Shown: positions 35,565 through 45,906 of the stretch, in pieces
Position numbering within the stretch: the stretch's first letter is position 1
Layout of the letters: every line of letters begins with the position of its first letter
NCBI RefSeq assembly: GCF_002844555.1
Contig: NZ_PJNI01000005.1
Span: forward strand, 124,001 to 188,000
Reading direction: 5' to 3'
Source of the DNA: Brumimicrobium salinarum
GTDB taxonomy: Bacteria; Bacteroidota; Bacteroidia; Flavobacteriales_D; Crocinitomicaceae
Length of the DNA stretch: 64,000 bases
The notes under the pieces: generated by a model
Database searches by the model: none
Seen by the model: the letters and a program-made list of their open reading frames with translations, nothing else
Told to the model about the DNA's origin: nothing
Position numbers and translations under genes: made by a program

Positions 35565-38500
35565 TTACCTCCCAATCTTAACCCCGATCACACCACTATT
35601 CCCAGAAAATTTCGGCGCATAATGACATTGAACTTCTGCTACTCCACTGTTGAAACTCCCGCTGTGTGTTGCATAAACAATATAAGTAAATTTATACCTA
35701 CCTTTGGGTAAATTATCAACGAAATAATCCATTGAAACGTCTTTTGGACTTTGATAATACGACAAACCTTTATCGAATTTATAACCACTTGTAGACATTG
35801 CTGGTTCGAATCCTGCGGGACGCAAATCTTTGATGTGAACGAATTCTAAATCTCTATCTACCGTTACAATTAATTCGATTTCTATTTTATCACCAACTTT
35901 AAATGTAGAATCCACAATTCCTTTCTCGTCTTTTGCTCCAGGAACTATTTTTCTGTAGGTTTTCTCAATTTGCATCGATTTGTTCTGACTACTTTTGATT
36001 TTTGATAATTCATCGGTGTATTGCCAATACAAGTTCAAAACAGCAGGACCTTCAGCGGATCTTTCGATTTCAACAACTCCTAAATCACTAGAAATCTCCT
36101 CGCCTGTCCATTTATTTTTTACTTGACCTAAACCTGGTGTCCATTCAACTTCTATTTCATTATCGGCAGTGCTTGACGAATAAACAAATTGCTTTTCGCC
36201 TACTTTTATGGTTGCTTTTTCGCTTGTCGTTAAATAATCTTTTCCTGAAGATAGAATCGCATAAACGGCTTCGGCTGTGGCTGCTCCTGTTTCCCAAGCA
36301 TTGCTTTCTTTGTTGAGGATTAACCATAAACGCATGTTGTCCATCATTTTTTCTGGAGCGTTCATTGTTTGGAAGAATGAAATAATCATTGCTTGACTTG
36401 CAATGTTATTTTGATACCAGTAATATCCTGAATTCTCCATCCAATACATCCCTAACTTTGTGTTTTTCTTTGCTCTGTCTTTTAAAGAAGCGTAAACCAA
36501 CTGTGCCTTGTCATTGATGTTCTCACTTTCAAAGTAAATTCCAATCATGGCTTGTAAATATGGATTAAAACGTGTCCATTCCTTTTTCAATTGTGTTTGA
36601 ATGTAGCTCTCTACCTCATCAATGGCTTTGCTGTTTTCATTGCTAAAAAAGGTTCTGGAATACAACCAATACACATCTATTTTGGAAACGCTATACGATT
36701 TTTTGTCTTTAAGGTATTTATTGTAACGCTCTACTTGTGTTTTGGCAGCAAATCGTTCTGCATTGCGCAACATATATTTTGCTTGGTCAATTGAAATCCC
36801 CAAACGTTGCAAGTGACCGAATCTCGTTAAAACATTTTGAGTGATGTAAATATTGGATTTCCCTCCACCAAACCAACTGAATCCGCCATCGGCATTTTGT
36901 TTATTTTTGATTTCATTCAACAAGTTGTTTTGATTGTCTTGCAATTGATTCAATTCAAATAATTGTGCAATTCTTCGACGTTGTTCCGTTTCATTTTTGG
37001 CATCCATCACCCATGGTGTTTCTTCTAAAAGAATCGTTTTTAATTCTTTGTTTTTTTCCAACTCTGACAATAAAGCATCAGGAGATTTTGATTTCCATTG
37101 ATTAAATATCGTTTGAATTTGCGGATGACTATTCACAATGTCTTTTGCAATGGCGTTGGCGTAATAACTATTCACCAAGGCGGTTACACTTTTGTTATTT
37201 TCTTTCGTTAAATAAGGCAAAGCCATCACCGCATTCCATGCTAAATTATCAGTGTATTCTATCGTTAATGATTTATTTTCTAAAGTCGATGAATTTTGAT
37301 TTTTAAATGCTTCAAACTCATGTTTAGAGCTTCCTGCCTCTCTCAATAACACATGATCTGTTTCGGTAATCAAAATACGATTGCTCAATACAGGAATACT
37401 GTTTTGTTCTCCATCGCTGAAACTTTCATTAGCAGCGGTAATCGTATATTGAATAACTTCTTGATTTCCAACATTCATATTCCAAATCACTTCTTCTGAT
37501 TCTCCAGCAGGAATGATCACCATTTTACTCAAAGGCTGACGACCAATTAAATTCAATCTTTCTTGATTTATAGGATTTTCCAGCATCAACGTTACTTCTA
37601 CTGTTTGCTCTTCTTTGGTTAAATTCACCACTTTTGCAGCAAAATCAATTGCATCTCCTTGTCTCACAAAACGAGGTGCATTGGCAGTCACCATCAATTC
37701 TTTTTGAGCAACAATTTCTTTTTGGAAAGTTCCAATTTGGAGTTCTTTATTGTGGCCTAACATCAACAATTTCCATTTTGTTAATGATTCGGGCAAGGTG
37801 AAATTTAATTCATATTTATTTGAATCGTTGGAGTATATTGTTGGATAGAAGAAAGCTGTTTCGTTGAAATTGCTTCTTGGGTTGATTGGCTCCGATTTTT
37901 CTTTTTTCTTTTCGACAGTTGAATCTCCACTTTTGTCATCACTTTCTATAACTTCTTCTTCCGCTGCAACTTCACCTTGCATATTTTCAGGAGCTGCAGC
38001 AATCACGTCTCGTGCAATTCTATTTTGAGAAAATCCTTGATCATGGTAATCAACAATACGACTAAAATGAGGCACTTTTCGATATTCATATCTCATATTT
38101 CTTCTATTGAGTACTTGTCTTAACTCCCATCCCAAACCAAAGGAACCTTTATTCTGAATTCCCCGCGTCCAAGCACGGTTCCATCCATAATAAAAACTCC
38201 ATTTATAATAAGGAAAAAAGTTCCAGTTGTGTCCTCTAAATTGATCCAAAGAAGCATCATATAAAGTAGCAGCTAATTCGGCTTTTACCAACTCTAGGTT
38301 TTCATCCTGAATGGTAAAACTCCATTGTTCTTTTTGGCCAGGTTCTAATAAATCTCTAAACGTTGAAGTCTTAATTTTCAATTTTTTATTACTGTAAGGC
38401 ACATTTACATTTTCAGACTGCGAATAGAAAACACCATTATTAAATAAAATCGCTTCAAATCTCAACATTCCACGGTCCTCTTCCTCTACTGAATAACATA

Positions 38501-41489
38501 AAGAATGTCTGTCTTTTAATTGGACCCATTCTCTACTCAACAACTCATCCTTTCGATAAACAGATATCAAAGCTTGCGCATTTTCAAACGATGAACCGAT
38601 TTGAAAATCAATGTCTTTACCTACTTTTACTTCTTTGGCTGAAACAAAAGTCCATAAAGCATTATGAAAAGGAAGTTCTTTTGCACTTACATCAATTGCT
38701 ACAATTTGTTGTTGATTTTTAATTGTATCTCCGGCTTTAGTTAAGGCCTGAAATTTAAAAATATATTGTCCTTGTTGATTGTTGATCCAGTCGTTGATTT
38801 TAAGAGAATCTCCACTTTGAAAAGAAATAGTTTTGATCAGTTGTTCACTTTCAGACTTCTCTTTAAAAGCATTCAAATTCATATTTGGGAAAAGTGTTTG
38901 TAGCTCTTCGTTTTTGAATTTTTGGATTTCTGCATTCTCCCATATTCGATTTAAGAATTGGTCGGAGTATTCTTTTCGATAAACTTTAATTGTTCCGTTG
39001 TAATCTTTTTGTTTTTCTCCAGCTAGATTTACAATGTCAATTACTGCAAACTCTTCATTATGCGTAAAGAATTGTCCAGGTGTTTTCACTTGAATAGAAA
39101 CTCCAATTTCACTCAAGTTTAAGGACAAAGTTTGTTCGTGCGTTTCTCCTGAAACATCGGTTACCTTTGCTTTTATCTCATACGTATAATAAGCGTTTTG
39201 TATAGCATTTGGATCTGATTCTGCAAAGAAGTCAATGGTGAATTTTCCGTTTTCATCTGTTTTTACTTTTCCTTCTTTCAATAAATCTCCCGAAGACGGT
39301 TGATTATAATATCTCCAATAGCGATTCCAATTTCTATACACTGAATAACTTACTTTTGCATTCGTAATTGGGAAACCAGCAAAAGCTTTAGCATTTCCAG
39401 AGATGGAAACAGTATCGTCTAATTGAGCTTCATTTTTAGGTTGATTTAATTTCACCTCGAAGGTGGGCCGCTTATATTCTTCCACCGAAAACTGGGCACT
39501 TGAGTATGCATAATCTCCTCTTCCACTCGCTATTAATTGAAAGTTGCCAAGTCCAGTTGATTCAGGCAATTGAAAACTTCCATCTACACTTCCAAATTCA
39601 TTGGTGCGGAAATTAGATTCAAAAACGTTTTGTCGAGTAGCATCTTTAATGGTCAAAGTAATTTTTTCTCCAGGGATCACCTCATATTCGTTATCTTTAC
39701 CTTTGTATAGAATACCTTTAAAATAAACGCTTTGGCCAGGTCGATAAATCGATCGATCAGTGATTAATTCCACCCTACGCAAAATTCTTTCTTCACCGCT
39801 GCTTCTCACATAATCATTGCCATGCAACAAGGAGTTTTTATGACTTACCGTATATAATATTCGGTTCTTGTCTTTTATGGATGAAGTAAAAAGTCCATTC
39901 TTATCCGTTTTTCCCGATTCAAACTCAATTAAATCATTACTTTTTCTTCGGTCGTAATAAAAGAGTTTAACTGCTGCGTTTTCTATAGGTTGATTGGTTT
40001 TATCATCCACCACTAAAATGGCATATTCGTTATTTGCACTGGTGGTAGAAACGCGGATTTCGGTAATGGTTAATTCCGTGAAGTAAATTTCTTTGGCGTT
40101 CCATCTTTTACTGTCTTTAGCTAACTCCGCAAGGGGCTCATCATCATTAGTAGCAACGATATAATATTTTCCAACGGATTGAATTTCCTCCAAAAGTAAT
40201 TCTGTTGATCTTTCTTGGAAGCGGTTTTTATTCTTCAAATCCATGGTTAAAGTTTGCACCAATGTCAAGTGATCATCAGCGGCTATCAATCTCAAATTTT
40301 GATTATTCAATGGAGTATAATCTTTAACTTTATAAATGCGTATCACCTGTTGGTCCATGTTTCTATGTTTCACTAAGAAAGGAATCTTTTTATTTGGACT
40401 AAAGATATTTGGGGCTGAAATATTGATGTTTTTCTGCTCGACAATTTGAATTAAGGCTTTGATTTCATATTCAAAATCACTATTCGGAAACTTTTCAAGC
40501 TCACCAATCAGTTGACTATGTGCTTCTTTGATTAACTGTTCAACATCAGGATTTCTTTTAAAATGATAATCCTTCCCTTTTAAATACTTGGACTTTGCGA
40601 TTTCAAATAAGAATTTAGATCGGGCTGAAGTGGATTTAAAATATTCAAATTGTTCTTGCCAAGCTTGTTCAATTGCCTTTTCGTTATTAAAATTATTTTT
40701 TAAATAATGTAATCTTTGATAAACTGAGGAGCTCAAATAATTAGCAACGTTCTTGTTGTTTTTTTCAATGATTTGATAAAGTTTCAAAATCTTTGTTGTC
40801 AAATTATCATTTTGAAATTCTAATCCAGTAAAATCAAAAGAGGAAGCATACCATTGTTCATGATCAGTGGATGATTTTTTTAATTCGCCACCACTTTCAA
40901 TAATCGAGGATTGATATAAATTAATCAATTGATAAGCGACATAATCGGAAAGGGTTTGCAGTACAAATAGACTGTCATTTTCTTTTGTTAAAACTTCTTG
41001 AAATGGCTGGAAATCATAACTTCTCAATGTATTCAATTGTTTTTCTAATGCTTGAATGTTGTTCAACACAAAACCATGTCGAACAATATCATCACCTATA
41101 TTGATAGAATCATAAATCTGTAATTGGCGGTATCCAAACCAAGAATTAAAATTGTAAGCGACTTCTTGAGTCATTTGCAATTGTGCAATAGACTTTGAAG
41201 GTTGTGGTAAATCTTGAGTTGCTTTAAAAACTTCAAAATAAAGCGCAGCGCGCTCTTCCATTTCTAAGGGAGCTAAAAACTTATTAAAATAGGAGAAGGA
41301 TTTGGAAAGCGTAGAATGATCTTCATTCTTTTTAGCTGTTTCAATGATAGTCCATAATTTCTGTTGGGCGGCATTGGGTTGACGAATTTTGAATAGACTA
41401 TCTACTTTTTCGAGGGGATTCTCTTTTTGGCTAAGTGCTGAAAAAGAAATGATTAAGCTTAAAAGAACCAGAAGATGTTGAATTTTCAT
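35565..41489 (-). CDS. alpha-2-macroglobulin family protein without thioester
   Basis: A very large secreted protein of 1974 residues; I set the start at 41489 because MKIQHLLVLLSLIISFSALSQ is a signal peptide. The N-terminal ~550 residues are helical and typical for Bacteroidota members. MG2-type sandwiches follow (ITDRSIYRPGQSVYFKG near residue 580), a bait-like Glu/Lys-rich loop near 1180-1215 (EKKKEKSEPINPRSNFNET), then the complement-like helical domain. Where thioester members have C-x-E-Q, this protein has S1434-V-T-A (NNKSVTALVNSYYANAIA), so no covalent trapping is possible. The tail (VHIKDLRPAGFEPAMSTSGY) is conserved. It probably traps or inhibits proteases by non-covalent means, or has another role. 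No PBP1C gene is adjacent. Confidence 0.88.
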   Translation of the reverse strand: MKIQHLLVLLSLIISFSALSQKENPLEKVDSLFKIRQPNAAQQKLWTIIETAKKNEDHSTLSKSFSYFNKFLAPLEMEERAALYFEVFKATQDLPQPSKSIAQLQMTQEVAYNFNSWFGYRQLQIYDSINIGDDIVRHGFVLNNIQALEKQLNTLRSYDFQPFQEVLTKENDSLFVLQTLSDYVAYQLINLYQSSIIESGGELKKSSTDHEQWYASSFDFTGLEFQNDNLTTKILKLYQIIEKNNKNVANYLSSSVYQRLHYLKNNFNNEKAIEQAWQEQFEYFKSTSARSKFLFEIAKSKYLKGKDYHFKRNPDVEQLIKEAHSQLIGELEKFPNSDFEYEIKALIQIVEQKNINISAPNIFSPNKKIPFLVKHRNMDQQVIRIYKVKDYTPLNNQNLRLIAADDHLTLVQTLTMDLKNKNRFQERSTELLLEEIQSVGKYYIVATNDDEPLAELAKDSKRWNAKEIYFTELTITEIRVSTTSANNEYAILVVDDKTNQPIENAAVKLFYYDRRKSNDLIEFESGKTDKNGLFTSSIKDKNRILYTVSHKNSLLHGNDYVRSSGEERILRRVELITDRSIYRPGQSVYFKGILYKGKDNEYEVIPGEKITLTIKDATRQNVFESNFRTNEFGSVDGSFQLPESTGLGNFQLIASGRGDYAYSSAQFSVEEYKRPTFEVKLNQPKNEAQLDDTVSISGNAKAFAGFPITNAKVSYSVYRNWNRYWRYYNQPSSGDLLKEGKVKTDENGKFTIDFFAESDPNAIQNAYYTYEIKAKVTDVSGETHEQTLSLNLSEIGVSIQVKTPGQFFTHNEEFAVIDIVNLAGEKQKDYNGTIKVYRKEYSDQFLNRIWENAEIQKFKNEELQTLFPNMNLNAFKEKSESEQLIKTISFQSGDSLKINDWINNQQGQYIFKFQALTKAGDTIKNQQQIVAIDVSAKELPFHNALWTFVSAKEVKVGKDIDFQIGSSFENAQALISVYRKDELLSREWVQLKDRHSLCYSVEEEDRGMLRFEAILFNNGVFYSQSENVNVPYSNKKLKIKTSTFRDLLEPGQKEQWSFTIQDENLELVKAELAATLYDASLDQFRGHNWNFFPYYKWSFYYGWNRAWTRGIQNKGSFGLGWELRQVLNRRNMRYEYRKVPHFSRIVDYHDQGFSQNRIARDVIAAAPENMQGEVAAEEEVIESDDKSGDSTVEKKKEKSEPINPRSNFNETAFFYPTIYSNDSNKYELNFTLPESLTKWKLLMLGHNKELQIGTFQKEIVAQKELMVTANAPRFVRQGDAIDFAAKVVNLTKEEQTVEVTLMLENPINQERLNLIGRQPLSKMVIIPAGESEEVIWNMNVGNQEVIQYTITAANESFSDGEQNSIPVLSNRILITETDHVLLREAGSSKHEFEAFKNQNSSTLENKSLTIEYTDNLAWNAVMALPYLTKENNKSVTALVNSYYANAIAKDIVNSHPQIQTIFNQWKSKSPDALLSELEKNKELKTILLEETPWVMDAKNETEQRRRIAQLFELNQLQDNQNNLLNEIKNKQNADGGFSWFGGGKSNIYITQNVLTRFGHLQRLGISIDQAKYMLRNAERFAAKTQVERYNKYLKDKKSYSVSKIDVYWLYSRTFFSNENSKAIDEVESYIQTQLKKEWTRFNPYLQAMIGIYFESENINDKAQLVYASLKDRAKKNTKLGMYWMENSGYYWYQNNIASQAMIISFFQTMNAPEKMMDNMRLWLILNKESNAWETGAATAEAVYAILSSGKDYLTTSEKATIKVGEKQFVYSSSTADNEIEVEWTPGLGQVKNKWTGEEISSDLGVVEIERSAEGPAVLNLYWQYTDELSKIKSSQNKSMQIEKTYRKIVPGAKDEKGIVDSTFKVGDKIEIELIVTVDRDLEFVHIKDLRPAGFEPAMSTSGYKFDKGLSYYQSPKDVSMDYFVDNLPKGRYKFTYIVYATHSGSFNSGVAEVQCHYAPKFSGNSGVIGVKIGR

Positions 41490-41591
41490 GTTGTGTAATT
41501 TTGTTTTGTGATGCAAAGAAAGTACCAATTCCATAATCAATTAGGAATTACGAATTTTAAAATTACGAATTCTTAATCTTCTTTCAATCTT

Positions 41592-41843
41592 TCAATCCTT
41601 GGTTTTATCTTTCCTCGGCACAGGATCATCTCCAAAACCTCCCCACGGGTGACAAGAGCTGATTCTTTTTAACGCTAACCAACCACCTTTCAAAACTCCC
41701 CATTCTTTGATTGCCTCAACTGAATATTGCGAACACGTTGGGTTATACCGACAATTCGCTGGGAAAATTGGGCTGATGATGTATTGATACAAACGGATCA
41801 AAACTATAAAAGGAAATCGTATGATTTTTTTGATTACTTCCAC
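41592..41843 (-). CDS. yidD: membrane protein insertion efficiency factor YidD
   Basis: An 83-residue protein, amphipathic and attached to the inner membrane, that helps YidC insert membrane proteins. The signature is complete: [20 protein letters not shown], then [14 protein letters not shown] with the two conserved Cys, and [15 protein letters not shown] at the end. Length and Cys positions are standard. It usually sits near rnpA and yidC; here it is separated from them and follows the macroglobulin gene on the same strand, with 102 bases between. Confident. Confidence 0.95.
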   Translation of the reverse strand: MEVIKKIIRFPFIVLIRLYQYIISPIFPANCRYNPTCSQYSVEAIKEWGVLKGGWLALKRISSCHPWGGFGDDPVPRKDKTKD

Positions 41844-42004
41844 GGTGTAAAATTACGGATTTTATGGGAGGAAGTTGTTTGATAATCCATAAACCACTTC
41901 GAAATAGAAACTTTAAAAACCTTTGTTTGATTACCCCACACTACATCAAGGTTCCATCTCGTAGTCGTGGCAATCTAAAACTATACAAATCACAGTAAAT
42001 CTAG

Positions 42005-43615
42005 CTACTGTAACTTATGAAATTTTATCCCCCAACTTTCCATATCAGCATTAGCGAAATCTAACTTATATTTCTCTGGAATATCAGATTCATCGAGCAT
42101 ACTTCCATAATCAAATGAAGGGAACAACTCTTCATACGTTATCATTTCATTTAAAGAAACACGTCGATAAATATGTGAACGCGACAAATACTTTGTTTCA
42201 TCCAGTCCAGATGCTCCAAGTAATTCAACATAATTTTTTAAAAGTTTTTTATGGTATTCAGCCACCCGTACCTTTTTATCTTTGACCACTAATCCAACTG
42301 TCAATTCAGATTTCTGAGTCGTGATTCCAGTTGGACATTCATTGGTATTACATATTAGCGCTTGAATACATCCTAAAGCTAACATCATTGCTCTGGCTTG
42401 ATAACAAGCATCGGCACCTAAAGCCATCGCACGTGCAACATGAAATGCTGACGACACTTTTCCTGAGGCAATTAGTTTTACATGTTCCCTTATACCTAAA
42501 CCATTTAAAATATTGTGTGTAAAATCTAATCCATCAATTAAAGGTGCACCTACATAATTACTAAATTCAGGTGGAGCTGCCCCCGTACCACCTTCACCTC
42601 CATCGATAGCGATAAAATCAGGATATGTATTTAGATGCATCATGGCTTTACAAATTGCAATAAACTCACTTTTATGCCCAATACACATCTTAAATCCAAT
42701 TGGTTTTCCACCAGAAAGTTCGCGAAGTTGTTTAATAAACTTAATCATCTCTAAAGGTGTATCAAAAGCTGAATGATAAGGAGGTGAAGCAACCAAGGTA
42801 TGCGGTTTAACATGTCTAATTCTTGCAATTTCTTCGGAGTTTTTGGAAGCGGGTAGAATCCCACCATGTCCTGGCTTAGCTCCCTGAGAAAGCTTTATCT
42901 CAATCATTTTAACACTTTCATGCTTAGACTTTTTAGCAAATAATTCTGGATTAAAATTCCCATCTTCATCTCTACATCCGAAGTATCCGGTACCAATTTG
43001 CCAAATAAGATCTCCACCATGTTTTAAATGATAATCACTCAGTCCTCCTTCTCCAGTATTGTGCGCAAAATTTCCGAGTGCAGCACCTCCGTTTAACGCT
43101 TCGACAGCATTCGCACTCAAAGAACCAAAACTCATCGCTGAAATATTTAAAATACTCGCTGAATAAGGTTGTTTGCAATCTTTATTACCAATAAGAACTC
43201 TCGGATCATGATCTAATTTGTCAAAAGCCTTAGGCGCCACTGAATGACACATCCATTCATAACCCTCCGCATATAAATCCAACTGAGTTCCGAAAGGAAT
43301 GGTGTCTCTAACATTTTTTGCTCTTTGATAAACTGATGACCGATCCAAACGATTAAAAGGGCGTCCATCTATATCTGATTCAATAAAATATTGATACATT
43401 TTTGGTCTCAACTCTTCCATTACATATCTTAGTCTACCTACTAAAGGATAAATTCTTCGGATTGAGTGCTTGGTTTGAATCATATCAACGTATCCCATAA
43501 TAGTTAGAATAAGGACAACACCAAATAGAACTAACCAATTCAAACTCAAATACATAGAGAGCGCAAGAGTCCCAACCAACAATATAAAACTTATAATGAC
43601 AAACTTTATCCGCAT
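42005..43615 (-). CDS. FMN-binding glutamate synthase family protein
   Basis: A 536-residue protein related to the synthase domain of the large glutamate synthase subunit. The first ~40 residues hold two hydrophobic segments, so the enzyme is attached to the membrane. The barrel follows, with NTGEGGLSDYHLKHGGDLIW and IDGGEGGTGAAPPEFSNYVG (FMN and substrate loops). The iron-sulphur site is visible as CIQALICNTNECPTGIT, with the conserved Cys residues. Because no amidotransferase domain or GltD partner is next to it, it may make glutamate from ammonia or, as in some relatives, act on other amines. The longest block of the family is fully present. Confidence 0.88.
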   Translation of the reverse strand: MRIKFVIISFILLVGTLALSMYLSLNWLVLFGVVLILTIMGYVDMIQTKHSIRRIYPLVGRLRYVMEELRPKMYQYFIESDIDGRPFNRLDRSSVYQRAKNVRDTIPFGTQLDLYAEGYEWMCHSVAPKAFDKLDHDPRVLIGNKDCKQPYSASILNISAMSFGSLSANAVEALNGGAALGNFAHNTGEGGLSDYHLKHGGDLIWQIGTGYFGCRDEDGNFNPELFAKKSKHESVKMIEIKLSQGAKPGHGGILPASKNSEEIARIRHVKPHTLVASPPYHSAFDTPLEMIKFIKQLRELSGGKPIGFKMCIGHKSEFIAICKAMMHLNTYPDFIAIDGGEGGTGAAPPEFSNYVGAPLIDGLDFTHNILNGLGIREHVKLIASGKVSSAFHVARAMALGADACYQARAMMLALGCIQALICNTNECPTGITTQKSELTVGLVVKDKKVRVAEYHKKLLKNYVELLGASGLDETKYLSRSHIYRRVSLNEMITYEELFPSFDYGSMLDESDIPEKYKLDFANADMESWGIKFHKLQ

Positions 43616-43848
43616 GTTACTATCATTTTTTTGAGTAAATGTATTGAATTAAATCAAAAAACAATAAGTTTTTCAACAGGATTAATCTTAAATTAAGAAA
43701 ACAGGAATCCTATAATCGAGCATAAATAAATATACAAACAAAAGATTATATTAAAGCTTTGGGTGTACTTCATATTTTGAAATAACTAAATAAAAAACCA
43801 TTTAAAGGTATATTTTATAAAAAAAAGCTAGATTAAAAGATTTTTACC

Positions 43849-43856
43849 TATCTTTG
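43849..43856 (+). promoter_or_regulatory. -7 box (TATCTTTG) for rpsF-rpsR-rplI
   Basis: TATCTTTG matches TAnnTTTG and lies 25 bases upstream of the rpsF ATG. The -33 side is AT-rich without clear TTG. Confidence 0.5.
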
Positions 43857-43881
43857 TCGCCTTAATTAAAACAATAATAAT

Positions 43882-44241
43882 ATGAATAACTACGAGACTG
43901 TTTTCATTTTAACTCCCGTTTTGTCTGAAGACCAGACAAAGGAAGCAGTAAAGAAGTTCGAGCAAGAGATCAAAACTCTTGGTGGAAAAGTTACTAATTC
44001 TGAGTCTTGGGGCTTGAAAAAATTGGCGTATCCAATTCAGAAAAAAACAACAGGCTTTTATTTCCTTCTAGAATTTGAAGGAGAAGGAAATCTTGTTTCT
44101 GAATTAGAGGTAACATTCAAACGTGATGAGCGTGTAATGCGTTTCTTAACTGTAAAGATGGACAAACACCATCAAGAATGGGCTGAAAAAAGAAAGTCAA
44201 GAATGAAAGGAGCTAAACCAGCAAAAGCTGAAGCTCAGTAA
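43882..44241 (+). CDS. rpsF: 30S ribosomal protein S6
   Basis: A 119-residue protein of the small subunit that binds 16S rRNA together with S18. [20 protein letters not shown] at the start and the [20 protein letters not shown] block are diagnostic. The tail after residue 100 is Lys/Ala-rich. First gene of a three-gene operon rpsF-rpsR-rplI; the ssb gene often found here in other phyla is absent. Confidence 0.97.
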   Translation: MNNYETVFILTPVLSEDQTKEAVKKFEQEIKTLGGKVTNSESWGLKKLAYPIQKKTTGFYFLLEFEGEGNLVSELEVTFKRDERVMRFLTVKMDKHHQEWAEKRKSRMKGAKPAKAEAQ

Positions 44242-44270
44242 TTAAGTAAAGAACAAAAAAAATTGCAATT

Positions 44271-44531
44271 ATGGCACAAGATGTAAGATATTTATCGCCG
44301 GTAAACATTGACATTAAGAAAGAAAAATACTGTCGTTTTAAGAAAAGTGGAATCAAATTCGTTGATTACAAAGACGCAGATTTTCTATTAAAATTATTAA
44401 ACGAACAAGGTAAGATTTTACCACGTCGTATAACAGGAACTTCATCTAAGTTCCAAAGTAGAGTTAACAAGGCTGTTAAGCGAGCGCGTCACTTAGCGAT
44501 TCTTCCATACGTTGGAGATCAGTTAAGATAA
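44271..44531 (+). CDS. rpsR: 30S ribosomal protein S18
   Basis: An 86-residue partner of S6 in the small-subunit platform. The core [20 protein letters not shown] and [20 protein letters not shown], followed by [11 protein letters not shown], is the standard S18 sequence. There is no CxxC zinc motif at the N terminus, only one Cys. It lies 29 bases after rpsF. Confidence 0.97.
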   Translation: MAQDVRYLSPVNIDIKKEKYCRFKKSGIKFVDYKDADFLLKLLNEQGKILPRRITGTSSKFQSRVNKAVKRARHLAILPYVGDQLR

Positions 44532-44563
44532 GCTTATTTATTAACACATTAATTTAGAAAATT

Positions 44564-45010
44564 ATGGAAATCATATTAAAGAAAAATGTTGATAAGCTAG
44601 GATACAAAGACGATGTTGTTGAAGTAAAGCCTGGTTACGCATTAAACTTCTTAATTCCTCAAGGATATGGAATTGTTGCAACAAAATCAACAAAAAAAGC
44701 ACACGAAGAAGTTTTAAGACAACGTTCTCATAAGGAAGAAAAAGTTAAAGAAGAAGCTCAAGGATTAGCTTCTAAGTTTAAGGATGTGAGTATTAAAATT
44801 GGAGCAAAAGTAGGCGAAAATGGTCGTATTTTTGGTTCTGTAAACACAATCCAATTATCAGAAGTATTGAAAGCTGAAGGTGTAGAAGTAGATAGAAAGT
44901 CATTAAAAATAATTGATGAGCCTATTAAAGAAGTAGGAACCTATACCGCTGTTGCAAACTTACATAAAGAAGTTTCAGCAGAATTTCAATTTGAAGTTGT
45001 AGAAGAGTAA
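44564..45010 (+). CDS. rplI: 50S ribosomal protein L9
   Basis: A 148-residue protein with the two-domain shape: N domain (KKNVDKLGYKDDVVEVKPGY, ALNFLIPQGYGIVATK), a long helix with KAHEEVLRQRSHKEEKVKEE, and a C domain starting near VSIKIGAKVGENGRIFGSVN. Last gene of the operon; a terminator follows directly. Confidence 0.97.
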   Translation: MEIILKKNVDKLGYKDDVVEVKPGYALNFLIPQGYGIVATKSTKKAHEEVLRQRSHKEEKVKEEAQGLASKFKDVSIKIGAKVGENGRIFGSVNTIQLSEVLKAEGVEVDRKSLKIIDEPIKEVGTYTAVANLHKEVSAEFQFEVVEE

Positions 45011-45027
45011 GATTTACAAATAATTAT

Positions 45028-45062
45028 AAAAAAGCCGTTTCAATTTATGGAACGGCTTTTTT
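45028..45062 (+). terminator. terminator of the rpsF operon
   Basis: Arms AAAAAAGCCGTT (45028-45039) and AACGGCTTTTTT (45051-45062). The eight inner bases AAGCCGTT/AACGGCTT equal the arms of palindrome A at 35381-35398. Confidence 0.9.
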
Positions 45063-45436
45063 GTTTCTCAACTAATTGCTATTCTTTATGTTTTGAAATT
45101 AAATTTCATGAGATAACACAAACTTACAAAAGCTCCATAATTGAAGTTAATAACTTGTGCTATTACGATTCAAGGATAATTGTTGAGGACGAGCTTATAT
45201 CCCACCCATCTACTTACCTATTTACAAATCAACATAATGAGCCATTTATTGATAACAACTATTGTATACAAACGTTAATTTGAAATGTCACTACGAAACA
45301 GGTTTTGTGTAGCTTTACAACTCCTATTTTTATAAAATTTCATCTGCTAAGGATTAAAAGTAAGCATACAGTTGACATGCAGCATGGTTATAAAATAGTA
45401 TTAAACGCTCCCTAACTTTTGAGACTAATCAGAATA
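45063..45436. other. 374-bp spacer
   Basis: AT-rich DNA between the rpsF operon and a convergent gene. An open stretch at 45047-45283 overlaps the terminator and is not a gene. Nothing else is recognisable. Confidence 0.4.
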
Positions 45437-45895
45437 TTACTTTTCAAGTTTTGCAATTCTATCATACATAACAATACTTCCTGCAACAGCTACATTCAAT
45501 GATTTTAATCCAGGTAGCTGAACAATGTGGTGACAACGCTCCAATACTTTTTCTGGCAATCCCTTATCTTCAGCTCCTAAAAGGTAAACTGCTCGTGGCG
45601 TATGTTTATACTCTTTTATATATTCTGCATCAGGAACCATTTCGACACCAACTAACTGACTATTATATGGAATATGTTTATAGAAATCGTCAAAATCATC
45701 GTAATGAAACAAAGGAATTTCTCTCCATGATTTTAAGACGTCTGAGGTTTGCTTTTTATAACTTTTACCAATCGTAAAAATATAAGAAGCACCTAAAATG
45801 TGTGCGGAACGCCAAAGAGTACCAATATTATGACCTCGTTTATGTTGTAAAATACCTATTCCAAAATAATTGGCATTATCTGCTTTTACCTTCAT
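45437..45895 (-). CDS. TrmH/SpoU-family RNA methyltransferase
   Basis: A 152-residue SPOUT-fold enzyme that transfers a methyl group from S-adenosylmethionine to ribose 2'-O in tRNA or rRNA. The three SpoU motifs are present: GHNIGTLWRSAHILGA (motif 1 near residue 20), VYLLGAEDKGLPEKVL (motif 2), and QLPGLKSLNVAVAGSIVMYD (motif 3, forming the knot). It lacks the N-terminal RNA-binding domain of larger TrmH proteins, so it resembles short forms. The target base is not deducible. It follows the DoxX gene at 11 bases on the same strand and may share a transcript. Confidence 0.9.
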   Translation of the reverse strand: MKVKADNANYFGIGILQHKRGHNIGTLWRSAHILGASYIFTIGKSYKKQTSDVLKSWREIPLFHYDDFDDFYKHIPYNSQLVGVEMVPDAEYIKEYKHTPRAVYLLGAEDKGLPEKVLERCHHIVQLPGLKSLNVAVAGSIVMYDRIAKLEK

Positions 45896-45906
45896 TTAAA
45901 AATTGA

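Noticed and set aside
41541-41575. AATTACGAATT repeated twice upstream of the macroglobulin gene
   Set aside because: Short and AT-rich, likely chance or common spacer sequence; no further copies or arms.
45047-45283. 78-codon open frame after rplI
   Set aside because: It begins inside the rplI terminator, has no relation to a known family and no promoter; composition is that of the spacer.
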